In this document: in pieces, positions 16,060-24,393 of the stretch
Layout of the letters: every line of letters begins with the position of its first letter
How positions within the stretch are numbered: position 1 is the stretch's first letter
The notes under the pieces: model-generated
What the model was told of the DNA's origin: nothing
Databases searched by the model: none
Seen by the model: only the letters and a program-made list of their open reading frames with translations
Source: Acidimicrobiia bacterium
Lineage (GTDB): Bacteria > Actinomycetota > Acidimicrobiia > Spongiisociales > ZC4RG35
Direction: 5' to 3'
Assembly (NCBI GenBank): GCA_017577575.1
Contig: PKRG01000001.1
Span: 248,001-312,000 of the forward strand
Length of the DNA: 64,000 nucleotides
Made by a program: the position numbers and the translations under genes

Positions 16060-17367
16060 ATGAAACCACTCACCCGACGACAGTTACGCATCGCCCTCAT
16101 CTACGCCTCCCTCGGGCTCGCGCTCGTCGTGACCGCGATCGTTTGGGGCGACCCACCGGTGTGGGAGATCTGGGTTCCCTTCGCGGTCACCTTTGTCGCT
16201 CTGGAGTTCAGCGCCGTCGAGGTGAACGATCGCTTGTTCCAGAGTTCCGGGGTCATGGTGGCAACGACCGCGGGCACCTACTTCGCTCTCCACCCAGACG
16301 CCTCGGCGTTCACAGCGATGGTGCTCATGGCGGCCCTCGGCCCCTTCGTCATCGAGGACTTCCGGCAACGGCGGTGGTTCCAGCCCACCGCGAATTTCGG
16401 GCAGATGGTCATCACCGCCGGTATCAGTGGCCTCATCCTGGACGCACTTCTCAGCGACGCTGGCGCGATTGCATCGTCGAGACTGCCGCTCGTGGCGCTC
16501 GCCGGAAGTCTCGGCTCGGGTCTCTACTCACTCATCAACACGATGATGGTCCGCATCGCGGTCCGGTCCGTCTACGGGAAGCGGAACGTGATGCCGTGGT
16601 CCGGTATGCCGTTGTTGATGGGGTCCCAGGTGACGATGGGATTGCTGGGCGGCCTCTTGGGAGCTGCGCTCTACGTCGTCGAGCAGGCTGCCGTTGCGGC
16701 GCTACTGCTAGTCGTCTATCTCATCGCGCATCTGTCGCTGTCGTCTTATTCCCAGTTGCGGAAAGCTCATCAGGCGGCGCTTCGTGGATTCGTCAAAGCC
16801 CTCGAAGCCCGGGACCTCTATACACGCGGCCATACCGAACGGGTCGCCTACTTCGCCCAGTTGATCGGCGAGGAGTTGCGCTTCACCGGCACCCAACTCG
16901 AACGGCTGCGGTGGGCATGTCTCATCCACGACCTCGGCAAGCTGGCGATCCCGGGCGAGCTCCTCTCGAAGCCTCAGCTGGCCGCAGAGGAGTTCGACCA
17001 GATGCGTCAGGCGGCTCGTAAGGTCGAGTCGATCCTCGCCGAGGTCGACTTCCTACGCCCGATGGTCTCCATCGCCGGTGTCCACTATCTCGACCTGGAT
17101 TCGTTCGATCCCTCGAACTGGTCGCTGGAGGCTTCGATCATCGCCACCGCCGACGCGTTCGATGCTCTCACGTCGACCCGTCGTTACCGGATGGCGATGA
17201 GCCAACAGGAAGCATTCGAGGAACTGCGCGCCGATACGACGGGGCGCTTCTATCCGGATGTGATCGACGCCTTGGAGAAGGCCCTCGAAAGGACGGGTGA
17301 GGTGTACGGAGCGACGAGTCCGGCGCGCAACGAAGCGGAGGCGAGACAAGGAGCCCGCCTTGGCTAG
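16060..17367 (+). CDS. Polytopic membrane protein with C-terminal HD phosphohydrolase domain
   Basis: A 435-aa protein. About 225 N-terminal residues form seven or so TM segments (IALIYASLGLALVVTAIVW first), followed by a cytoplasmic HD domain: His near 257 (HTERVAYFAQLIGEEL) and the HD pair near 289 (CLIHDLGKLAIP). It resembles HD-GYP domains that cleave cyclic dinucleotides, but the HHE and GYP motifs are absent (SIAGVHYLDLD replaces them). The ATG at 16060 precedes the first TM; a TTG at 16027, directly after the peptide stop, is an alternative start. The next gene is a paralogous HD protein, overlapping by 8 nt. Confidence 0.8.
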   Translation: MKPLTRRQLRIALIYASLGLALVVTAIVWGDPPVWEIWVPFAVTFVALEFSAVEVNDRLFQSSGVMVATTAGTYFALHPDASAFTAMVLMAALGPFVIEDFRQRRWFQPTANFGQMVITAGISGLILDALLSDAGAIASSRLPLVALAGSLGSGLYSLINTMMVRIAVRSVYGKRNVMPWSGMPLLMGSQVTMGLLGGLLGAALYVVEQAAVAALLLVVYLIAHLSLSSYSQLRKAHQAALRGFVKALEARDLYTRGHTERVAYFAQLIGEELRFTGTQLERLRWACLIHDLGKLAIPGELLSKPQLAAEEFDQMRQAARKVESILAEVDFLRPMVSIAGVHYLDLDSFDPSNWSLEASIIATADAFDALTSTRRYRMAMSQQEAFEELRADTTGRFYPDVIDALEKALERTGEVYGATSPARNEAEARQGARLG

Positions 17368-18586
17368 CCGGATCGTGTGGCGCACCGTGGTCGCCGGCGT
17401 CGTGCTGTTGGCCACTGTGACCAGCGCATCGGTCGTCGTCCAGTCCGACGCTTCGCTGGTTCGGGCGGCGCTCGCTGCTGTCGCGATCGCCGCCGGATCT
17501 GTAGTCGTTCCAGCGGTTTCGAGTCGGAATCGACTGACCCTGGCGACCTCGGTCGGGGCGGCATTGCCGTTCGTGCTCATGGATGAGCGCTTCGACCCGG
17601 TCGCCACGGTCGCAGTCTTCTTCCTCGGTGCGGTCTTGCTGTCGATAGCCGAGTTCGTCCGCAAGGGTTCGATACGAAGGGCTCTCTTGTATGCCGCCCG
17701 CCAGTTCATGGGGTACTGCGGTTTCATCGCCGTGTTCAGCGGGATGCTCACCCTCGTCGGCGGCTCGGTGGGGGCGTCGGGCTGGGACGAGTTGATCGCT
17801 TTCGTCGCCGGTGGGGTCGCCTGGATCGCCGTGGACATCGCCTTGTGGTCTGCCACGGCTTCGACCGACGGTCGGATATCCCCTCGATTCGTTGCCCTGT
17901 CCGCGCTGCGCGACCTCAACGTCTTCATCACGCTGATCGCCACCGGTGGCCTGTTCGGGATGATGTACGGCGCGATCGGCTGGTGGGCGCTGCCCGTTGC
18001 CCTGATTCCTTACAGCTTCGCTCACGGGGCGTTCCGCCGCTTCCAGGAGACGAAGTCGACCTACAAGCAGACCATCCGGGCGCTAGCCCAGATCCCCGAA
18101 GTGGCCGGTCTCAACCTGAGCGGTCACTCCGACCGCACGGCGACGCTGGCTGTGGCCATGGCCGAGGACATGGGCTTGACGCCCGAGGAGGTCGAGGACG
18201 TCGAGTTCGCGGCCCTGATGCACGACATCGGCCACATCACCCTCAACGACCCGACCGTGGCGGAGCACGGCTGGACCCGTGAGGACCTGGCCCGCTGGGG
18301 AGCCGAGATCATCGCCGGTGCTCCCTCCCTCGATCGCATCGCGGCCTATGTGAGGCGCCAGTACGAGCCGTACCGCAACCCCGGCGAGGAGTCCGACCCC
18401 TCGGTTTCGATGGTCTCACGCATCATCAAGACGGCTTCCGCTTACGACGCCCACCGGATGGGGGAGGGGCTGTCCCAACTCGAGGCGCTGGAGCGCCTCC
18501 ATCAGGGAGCCGCCTACGAGTACGACCCGGAGGTCGTGGCCTCGCTCCGACGGGTGCTCGACTCCGGCGTGACGGTCAACGCTTGA
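17360..18586 (+). CDS. Second membrane HD-domain protein (tandem paralogue)
   Basis: A 408-aa protein with the same plan as its neighbour: six to eight hydrophobic segments over about 220 residues, then an HD domain with GHSDRTATLAVAMAEDMGL (about 254) and LMHDIGHITLND (about 287). Only the first HD-GYP elements remain; HHE and GYP are missing. The TTG at 17360 follows AAGGAG with good spacing and overlaps the upstream stop by 8 nt, so the two are translationally coupled and may form a heteromer. The 3' end overlaps the convergent DUF5317 gene by 11 nt. Confidence 0.8.
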   Translation: MASRIVWRTVVAGVVLLATVTSASVVVQSDASLVRAALAAVAIAAGSVVVPAVSSRNRLTLATSVGAALPFVLMDERFDPVATVAVFFLGAVLLSIAEFVRKGSIRRALLYAARQFMGYCGFIAVFSGMLTLVGGSVGASGWDELIAFVAGGVAWIAVDIALWSATASTDGRISPRFVALSALRDLNVFITLIATGGLFGMMYGAIGWWALPVALIPYSFAHGAFRRFQETKSTYKQTIRALAQIPEVAGLNLSGHSDRTATLAVAMAEDMGLTPEEVEDVEFAALMHDIGHITLNDPTVAEHGWTREDLARWGAEIIAGAPSLDRIAAYVRRQYEPYRNPGEESDPSVSMVSRIIKTASAYDAHRMGEGLSQLEALERLHQGAAYEYDPEVVASLRRVLDSGVTVNA

Positions 18587-19172
18587 CCGACGCCGATCCT
18601 GCCTGAGCGCGTGCGCCCCGCTTGAACCAGCGGACGGGGCGACGCAGTTCCGACTCCAGGAACCGAGCCAAGCCCACGGCCAGGAACACGTCGCCGAGAG
18701 AGACCACGTTGCCCTGGTTGCCGATCCGGATCGGGATCACATCGGCCAGGAACGGGAGCCGGGTGTTCGCATCGAGGATCACGTGCTTGTACGAGCCCTC
18801 GACGGACATCGCCTGATCGGTGAAGCCCGCGGCCACCTGCCATGCCCCTTCGAGGACGGGCATTCCCCCGTTCAACGCGATGACCGAGAAGTTCATCAGC
18901 ACTCCCACGCCGGCGAGCCACATCCCGGTGCGCTCCCGGTTCAGCACCACGAGCACCAGGAGGAGGATGAACGACGTCAGGATCATGGCCAGGCCGACGC
19001 CCTCGGCCCAGGAAGCCGAGTGCGGGAGCCAGGCTGTTGCGATCTGCAGGAGGAATGCGAGCGGCAGGAGCCACCACAACCGGAGTTGGATGTCGGCGAG
19101 GTTGGTGAGTCTCCCGCCCCGCAAGACTGCGATCGTCATAGCCAGGAACAGGACGAGCGCAAGCCATAACAT
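18576..19172 (-). CDS. DUF5317 family integral membrane protein
   Basis: A 198-aa membrane protein with about five TM segments. The family pattern is visible: an N-terminal RGGRLTNLADIQLRLWWLLPLAFLLQ, the NGGMPVLEG signature, and a C-terminal FLADVIPIRIGNQGNVVSLGDVFLAVG. The family is common in actinobacteria and has no known function. The ATG at 19172 starts right before the first TM. A minus-strand TACCGT (19183-19188) lies 10 nt upstream. It is divergent from the enoyl-CoA hydratase gene. Confidence 0.78.
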   Translation of the reverse strand: MLWLALVLFLAMTIAVLRGGRLTNLADIQLRLWWLLPLAFLLQIATAWLPHSASWAEGVGLAMILTSFILLLVLVVLNRERTGMWLAGVGVLMNFSVIALNGGMPVLEGAWQVAAGFTDQAMSVEGSYKHVILDANTRLPFLADVIPIRIGNQGNVVSLGDVFLAVGLARFLESELRRPVRWFKRGARAQAGSASVKR

Positions 19173-19223
19173 GCGTGCGCCGACGGTATCACAGCCCGTC
19201 ACGTGAGCAAGGAGGGAGCGCCG

Positions 19224-19991
19224 GTGATTCGCTACGAAGTGTCGCGCGGTCGGGCGACGATCACCATCGACGATCCGGAGCGGCGGAATCCGATGTCGAC
19301 CGAGACGATGCTCGGCCTCGCCGACGCCACGCGCCGGGCGCTCGCCGACGACGACGTGGCGGTGATCGTCTACACGGGAGCAGGCGACACTGCTTTCAGC
19401 GCCGGCGGCGACTTGTCGGGAGGATTCGTCGACGACCCCATCGGTCTGCACCGTTCCCGCGGCGCACTGGCCGATCTCTTCCGGCTCGTCGTTCGCGGAG
19501 GCAAGCCGACGATCGCCCGGGTCAACGGCCACGCCCTCGCCGGCGGCTTCGGCCTCGCAGTGGCTTGCGACTTCGTCATCTGCGTCGAGGACGCCAAGCT
19601 CGGCACGCCCGAGATCGCCGTGGGCCTGTGGCCGATGATGATCTCGGCGGTCCTGCTGCGATCGATGCCTCGCAAGGCCGTGCTCGACCTCATGATGACG
19701 GGCCGGCTGATCACGCCGGACGAGGCTCTGCGGCTCGGTGCCGTCACCCGGGTCGTCCCGCGCCACGAGCTCGACGCGGCCGTCGACGAGGTCGTCGATG
19801 CCCTGACAGAGAAGAGCCGGGCGGTCCTCGAGCTGGGACGCGACAGCTTCTACGCCATCGCCGACCTGGACTTCGACACCGCCCTCGACCGCCTCCAGGG
19901 CGGGCTCACCGCGGTGGCCCTCACCGAAGACGCAAAGGAAGGGGTCGCCGCGTTCCTCGAGAAACGGTCGCCGCGCTGGGCGGGCAGATAG
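19224..19991 (+). CDS. Enoyl-CoA hydratase/isomerase family protein
   Basis: A crotonase-fold protein of 255 aa. The oxyanion loops are visible in GDTAFSAGGDLSGGF and in NGHALAGGFGLAVACDFVI. The position of the second catalytic Glu is in LGTPEIAVGLWPMM, where E is retained. It could hydrate enoyl-CoA in beta-oxidation or isomerise acyl-CoAs; the substrate is unknown. The GTG at 19224 is preferred because AGGAGGG ends about 7 nt before it, while the GTG at 19203 would lie upstream of that ribosome site. No acyl-CoA genes adjoin it. Confidence 0.87.
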   Translation: MIRYEVSRGRATITIDDPERRNPMSTETMLGLADATRRALADDDVAVIVYTGAGDTAFSAGGDLSGGFVDDPIGLHRSRGALADLFRLVVRGGKPTIARVNGHALAGGFGLAVACDFVICVEDAKLGTPEIAVGLWPMMISAVLLRSMPRKAVLDLMMTGRLITPDEALRLGAVTRVVPRHELDAAVDEVVDALTEKSRAVLELGRDSFYAIADLDFDTALDRLQGGLTAVALTEDAKEGVAAFLEKRSPRWAGR

Positions 19992-20013
19992 CCATGTTCA
20001 ACGAATCGAAGAT

Positions 20014-20054
20014 TATTCAAATCGCTTGAATATGGTGCGGTGATCCGATAGAAC
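20014..20054 (+). promoter_or_regulatory. Operator and promoter of the ArsR-type regulator/ABC operon
   Basis: The perfect inverted repeat TATTCAA-atcgc-TTGAATA (20014-20032) overlaps a -35 TTGAAT (20026-20031), which is 17 nt from a -10 TAGAAC (20049-20054). The ATG follows at 20066. A wHTH dimer bound to this repeat would cover the -35, which fits autorepression by the encoded regulator. The local AT-richness stands out from the surrounding GC-rich DNA. Confidence 0.65.
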
Positions 20055-20065
20055 GGTCACCGCCC

Positions 20066-20638
20066 ATGAAGTTGAGTGACCGTGAACCGTTCCTCGTCGA
20101 CGACCTGAGGGTCCTCGAGGAGATCAACAACCCGACCCGCCTCCGCATCCTCTACCAGCTCGTGGAGCCGGCGACCGTGCGTGAGGTGGCCGATCGCCTC
20201 GGCGTTCCCGTGACCCGGCTCTACTACCACTTCAACGCCCTGGAGCGGGCCGGGGTGATCGAGGTGGTGGGGACCCGGAAGTCGGGTGCGCGGCTGCAAC
20301 GGGTGTACCGGGCGCTGGCGACGCACATCAAGCCGGGCCCGGGTCTGCTCGAGAACGTCGACGACCCCGCCCGCGTCGCAGAAGCGGTGGCGGGAGCCGT
20401 GCTCGACGGGGCTCGGGTGGACGCCGTCGCCGGGGTGACCGAATACATCGAGGCCAAGGGGCGGGGCGAGGAGACGCCCCCGGGGACCCTGGGCCGCACC
20501 ATCGTCCGTCTCAGTCGCGAGTCCGCCGCCCGATTCGCCGAGCGCATCGACGAGCTCATCGACGAGATAGCCGAGGCCGAGGACCGCGACGGCGACGAGT
20601 ACGCCTTTTCGTTCGTGTTCTTCCGTCTGGGGATCTGA
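20066..20638 (+). CDS. Winged-HTH regulator (ArsR-type HTH_20)
   Basis: A 190-aa regulator. The N-terminal winged helix shows PTRLRILYQLVEPATVREVADRLGVP, recognition helix VTRLYYHFNALERAGV, and the wing VVGTRKSGARLQRVYRA. The C-terminal half is helical and acidic (AERIDELIDEIAEAED), probably for dimerisation or ligand sensing. There is no CxC metal site, so it does not look metal-sensing. It is 10 nt upstream of the ABC ATPase gene and probably controls the transporter operon 20066-23148 through the repeat at 20014. Confidence 0.85.
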   Translation: MKLSDREPFLVDDLRVLEEINNPTRLRILYQLVEPATVREVADRLGVPVTRLYYHFNALERAGVIEVVGTRKSGARLQRVYRALATHIKPGPGLLENVDDPARVAEAVAGAVLDGARVDAVAGVTEYIEAKGRGEETPPGTLGRTIVRLSRESAARFAERIDELIDEIAEAEDRDGDEYAFSFVFFRLGI

Positions 20639-20648
20639 AAGGAGACCG

Positions 20649-21605
20649 ATGAACGATTGGACATTTCGCGCCTCCGGGGTGACCAAGACCTACGACGGAG
20701 GCAAGACCTACGCCAACCGTGACATCTCCCTTCGCGTCGAGCCGGGGGAGGTCTTCGGCCTGCTGGGCCCCAACGGGGCGGGCAAGTCGACCCTGGTCAA
20801 ACAGATCATCGGTCTCCTGAAGCCGACCGCCGGCTCGCTCCACCTGGGCCCTCACGACCTTGTTGCCGACCCCGACGCCGCCCGCCAACTCTGCTCGTAC
20901 CTGCCCCAAGCACCGATGCCTATCGAGTCGTTCAAGGTGCACGAGGCGATACGTCTCACCGGGGAGATACGCGGAGGTGACCGGCGCCAGATCGAACGCC
21001 GGGCCGGCGAGCTGATCGAAGCGCTCCAGATCGAGGAATGGCGGGACACCCTGGGTGCCCGGCTCTCGGGTGGCGTCCGCCGCCTCGTCGGGTTCGTGAT
21101 GGTGACGGTGGTACCCGGTCGCCTCGTGATCCTCGACGAGCCTACGAACGACGTCGACCCCCTGCGCCGCCGGCTCCTGTGGGATCAGATCCGCCAGTTG
21201 GGCGAGATGGGGGTCGGGGTGATTCTCGTGACCCACAACGTCCTCGAAGCCGAGAAGTCGGTCGACCGTCTGGCGGTGATATCCGACGGGCGGGTCGTGG
21301 CGGAGGGGACCCCGTCTTCTCTCAAGGTGGCCGACCGGGGGAGGCTCCGCCTCCAGCTGATGCTCACGCCGGGCGTGGCCACGCCCGAGCTGCCTTCGCT
21401 CGTGCTCGACCACACCCGGGTCGGCAACAACCTCGTCTCGGTGATCCCCGAGGAGAAGGCAGGCGAGGGGATCGCCTGGGCACAGCAGCTGATGAGCCAG
21501 GGCATCGCCGAGGAGTACGCCCTGGCGGCCACGACCCTGGAGGACGCCTACATCCGTTTGACCGGCGAGTTGCCGGCCGACGAACCGGAAGGGGCAGCCG
21601 CATGA
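20649..21605 (+). CDS. ABC transporter ATP-binding protein (ABC-2 type exporter)
   Basis: A 318-aa ATPase. Walker A is GLLGPNGAGKST, the signature LSGGVRRLVGF (Gln of the usual SGGQ is Val) and Walker B VILDEPTNDVDP, with the switch His in VTHNVLEAE. The C-terminal 90 residues form an accessory domain typical of DrrA/CcmA-like drug or lipid exporters. GGAGA lies 5-6 nt before the ATG. It pairs with two ABC-2 permeases encoded just downstream (ATGA overlap), which probably form a heteromeric channel. Confidence 0.9.
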   Translation: MNDWTFRASGVTKTYDGGKTYANRDISLRVEPGEVFGLLGPNGAGKSTLVKQIIGLLKPTAGSLHLGPHDLVADPDAARQLCSYLPQAPMPIESFKVHEAIRLTGEIRGGDRRQIERRAGELIEALQIEEWRDTLGARLSGGVRRLVGFVMVTVVPGRLVILDEPTNDVDPLRRRLLWDQIRQLGEMGVGVILVTHNVLEAEKSVDRLAVISDGRVVAEGTPSSLKVADRGRLRLQLMLTPGVATPELPSLVLDHTRVGNNLVSVIPEEKAGEGIAWAQQLMSQGIAEEYALAATTLEDAYIRLTGELPADEPEGAAA

Positions 21606-22378
21606 CGGCTGCCACGACGACCTACGTCCGCCGGGGGGCGGGCCACTGGCTCGCCGGCCTTAAGGCGATGCTGCGATGGCACCTCACCTCGCTCCGGTTG
21701 GTCCTGCCGGTGATGGTGGCCGTGCAGCTCCTCACCGCCTCGGGCCTGTCGATCGGGATGAGCCTCTTCTACGCCGACGTGGACGCCCGGACCGGCCTGT
21801 TCCTCGGCACCGGCGCCGCCATCGTCACCCTCGTCCTCGTCGGCTTGGTCGTGGCTCCCCAGCTCGTCGCCGGCGAGAAGGAGGCGGGCACCTACGACTT
21901 CACGGCTTCGCTCCCCGTGCCGAGGTCGGCCAGCGTCGTCGGGTGGGTGGCGGTGAGTGCAATCATCAGCTTGCCTGCCGCGGTCATCGCCCTGGCGATC
22001 TCCGGGTGGCGCTTCGACCTCACCTTCGATGTGTCGTGGGCCGTCGCGCCCGCCGTCGGGCTCGTGGTGGTCTGTGGAACCCTGATCGGCTACGCCGTCG
22101 CCCACGGGATCGAGAGGCCGACCGTGACACAGCTCCTTTCCCAGGTGTTCGCCTTCCTGGTCATCGGGTTCACCCCGATCACCTACCCGCCCGAGAACCT
22201 GCCCGGGTGGCTGGCGAGCGTGCACGAGGTGCTTCCCTTCTATCACATGGGCGTGATCCTCCGGGGTGCCCTGACCCAGGGGCTGGTCACCGACGTGAGC
22301 GGCTCCTACCTGGTGGTGGCCGCTTGGACCGTTCTGGCCGGAGTCGTCACCGCCATCGCGATGGGGAGGCGTCGTTGA
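21602..22378 (+). CDS. ABC-2 type permease subunit 1
   Basis: A 258-aa membrane protein with about six TM segments, starting at the ATG that overlaps the ATPase stop (ATGA). Its family hallmarks are KEAGTYDFTASLPVPRS (coupling-helix region after TM2) and the late PENLPGWLASVHEVLPFYHMG motif of ABC-2 permeases. It is 30-40% like the next gene by eye (the PVPR, FTPITYP/FSPIVIP and LPFYHM/VPFYHM blocks align), so the pair arose by duplication. The substrate is unknown. Confidence 0.85.
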   Translation: MTAATTTYVRRGAGHWLAGLKAMLRWHLTSLRLVLPVMVAVQLLTASGLSIGMSLFYADVDARTGLFLGTGAAIVTLVLVGLVVAPQLVAGEKEAGTYDFTASLPVPRSASVVGWVAVSAIISLPAAVIALAISGWRFDLTFDVSWAVAPAVGLVVVCGTLIGYAVAHGIERPTVTQLLSQVFAFLVIGFTPITYPPENLPGWLASVHEVLPFYHMGVILRGALTQGLVTDVSGSYLVVAAWTVLAGVVTAIAMGRRR

Positions 22379-23148
22379 CAGCTCGGAGTGTTCCCATTCG
22401 CCGCGGCGCCGGCTACTGGTGGGCGAGCTACGTCGCCATGCTCCGGTGGGTCCTCGCCCAGCAGAAGGCCCTCTTCGGGATGATCCTGTTCATCCAGTTG
22501 GTCATGGGCGTCGGTTCGGTGGCCATGTACCGGTTCTATCTCGGTGAGGTCGACTCGACTACGGCCACCTACCTCGTGTCGGGCCTCCCCGCTCTGGCGA
22601 TCATCCCCGTGGGATTCGTCATGGTCCCGATCCTGGTCATGCAGGAGAAGTTCCGGGGCACCTTCGACTTCACGTGGTCGCTGCCGGTGCCGCGGCTCGC
22701 CCCCGTGGCGGCGACGTTCACGGTGTTCACGGCGATCGGGCTGCCCGTCGCTGCGCTGACGACCGCGGTCGCAGCGTGGCAATTCGACGCCACGATCCGC
22801 CTGTCCTGGCTGGTGGTCCTGGCTGCCCTCCTGTCGGCGCTCACCGCCACCTCGGCGGGCTACGGCATGGCCATGGCGATCTCCGAGCCACGTCTGACGA
22901 ACCTGATCACCAACGTGGTGATCTTCCTCGTGCTGCTCTTCTCGCCGATCGTCATCCCCATCGAGCGTTTCCCGGAATGGGCGCAGGCCGCCCACCAGGC
23001 GGTGCCGTTCTATCACATGGCGAATCTCATCCGTGCCGGACTCACCGAAGGGCTGGCGACCGATGTCGGCGCTTCTCTCGCCGTCCTGGGGGCGTGGGCC
23101 GTGGGCGGATGGGCGGCGGTGGCCTGGGTGGTCGGCCGCCGTCGGTGA
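22375..23148 (+). CDS. ABC-2 type permease subunit 2
   Basis: A 257-aa paralogue of the preceding permease with six TM segments. It contains KFRGTFDFTWSLPVPRLAPV and the FPEWAQAAHQAVPFYHMANL block. The TTG start at 22375 is supported by GGGGAGG 5 nt upstream and by the 4-nt overlap with the previous stop (TTGA). It completes the regulator-ATPase-permease-permease operon. Confidence 0.83.
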   Translation: MTARSVPIRRGAGYWWASYVAMLRWVLAQQKALFGMILFIQLVMGVGSVAMYRFYLGEVDSTTATYLVSGLPALAIIPVGFVMVPILVMQEKFRGTFDFTWSLPVPRLAPVAATFTVFTAIGLPVAALTTAVAAWQFDATIRLSWLVVLAALLSALTATSAGYGMAMAISEPRLTNLITNVVIFLVLLFSPIVIPIERFPEWAQAAHQAVPFYHMANLIRAGLTEGLATDVGASLAVLGAWAVGGWAAVAWVVGRRR

Positions 23149-23199
23149 GGCGCGTCCCGCCCGCCGGTTTCTGTCCCACCCATGTCGTAGGGTGCGAGC

Positions 23200-24303
23200 A
23201 TGGGCACGGGGGAAGCAGGCACCGGGGAAGCAGGCATCCGGGACCTGACCACAGATCAGATCGAACAGGAGCTTCTGTTCTGGGAGCAGGTCAGGCGCCA
23301 TGCGGTGGCCCGGCAGGCCGAGTTGGCGGCGGAGGCGGATCGGCGGCAGGTTCCGTTGGGGGATGGGTGCCGCAACCTCAGGGAGTGGGTGGCGGCCAAG
23401 CTCGACCTGACCAGGGAGGAGTCTTCCCAGCTGTCTCGGCTCGGCACGTCGCTGGGACAGTTGCCGGCGACGGCGAAGCGTCTCGAGGCGGGCGAGTGCA
23501 GCCCCGGGAGGGCGGTCCTGATCTCTCGGGTGGCGACCGCCGAGTCGGAATCGGACTGGTGGGAGCGGCTCTCCGGCCACGACCTCGCCGGCGCGGAGCG
23601 GCTGGTGGGGCGGCACCGCCGCATCGGTCGTCTCCGGGAGCGGCGGTCGCATCGGGATTCGTTCCTTTTGATGCAACCGGCCCTCGACGAGTCGTGGTGG
23701 AACATCAAGGGCGGGGTCACCGGGGCCGCCGGCCAGTTGATCCACGACACCCTTCGAGAGCGGGCGGAAGCGATGGGGAGAGACGCCGGCCCCATGCCCC
23801 ACCGCCAGGCTCTTGCTTTGGAGGAGCTGTGTGCGGGCGAGGCCTCCGCCGACGGTCCGTCGATCACCGTGTTCATGGATCTCGACGCCGCCAACGGAAC
23901 CGGCGGGGAGGCGGGGGCCGAGCTCGCATTCGGGCCGAGAATCGGCCCGGACGCCCTCGACGAGTTGCTGTGCGAAGGTGCGGTCCGGATCGTTGGACTG
24001 TCCGACGGGAAACCGGTGGTGACGTCTGCCAAGAGCCGGCGGATCCCACCGGCGATCCGTGATTTCGTCATGTGGCGGGACGGCGGCTGCCGCGCCGGAG
24101 GCTGTCGCTCCACCCATCGCCTGCAGATCCACCACGTGGTGCCGTGGTCACATGGCGGCACCCATCATCCCGACAATCTCGTGACGCTGTGCTGGTACCA
24201 CCACCACGTGGTAGTCCACCGCCGCGGCCATCGGATTGAGAAGCAGGCAGACGGCTCGATCCGTTTCGTCCTACCGGCCGACGCCCGCGATCCACCAGGC
24301 TGA
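23200..24303 (+). CDS. DUF222 domain HNH endonuclease (13E12-repeat-like)
   Basis: A 367-aa protein of the actinobacterial DUF222-HNH family. The helical DUF222 domain spans about residues 20-200, and the HNH nuclease is at the C-terminus (LQIHHVVPWSHGGTHHPDN, then LCWYHHHVVVHRRG). CxxxxC (CRAGGC) before it may bind structural zinc. The family is multicopy and hypervariable in actinobacteria, with selfish or defence roles proposed but unproven. The N-terminus has a short duplication (GTGEAG twice). It stands alone between the exporter operon and sortase gene. Confidence 0.85.
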   Translation: MGTGEAGTGEAGIRDLTTDQIEQELLFWEQVRRHAVARQAELAAEADRRQVPLGDGCRNLREWVAAKLDLTREESSQLSRLGTSLGQLPATAKRLEAGECSPGRAVLISRVATAESESDWWERLSGHDLAGAERLVGRHRRIGRLRERRSHRDSFLLMQPALDESWWNIKGGVTGAAGQLIHDTLRERAEAMGRDAGPMPHRQALALEELCAGEASADGPSITVFMDLDAANGTGGEAGAELAFGPRIGPDALDELLCEGAVRIVGLSDGKPVVTSAKSRRIPPAIRDFVMWRDGGCRAGGCRSTHRLQIHHVVPWSHGGTHHPDNLVTLCWYHHHVVVHRRGHRIEKQADGSIRFVLPADARDPPG

Positions 24304-24393
24304 CATCACTCCCAACCACCTCGTTGGTTCCGTCGGATCTCGGTCGTTAGACCCCTAGGAAATCCTCCAACCGCAGTTAGCCTTCCCCATACC

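Noticed and set aside
24304..24335. Short inverted repeat after the DUF222-HNH gene as a terminator
   Set aside because: The possible stem is only 5 bp and lacks a tail, too weak to annotate.
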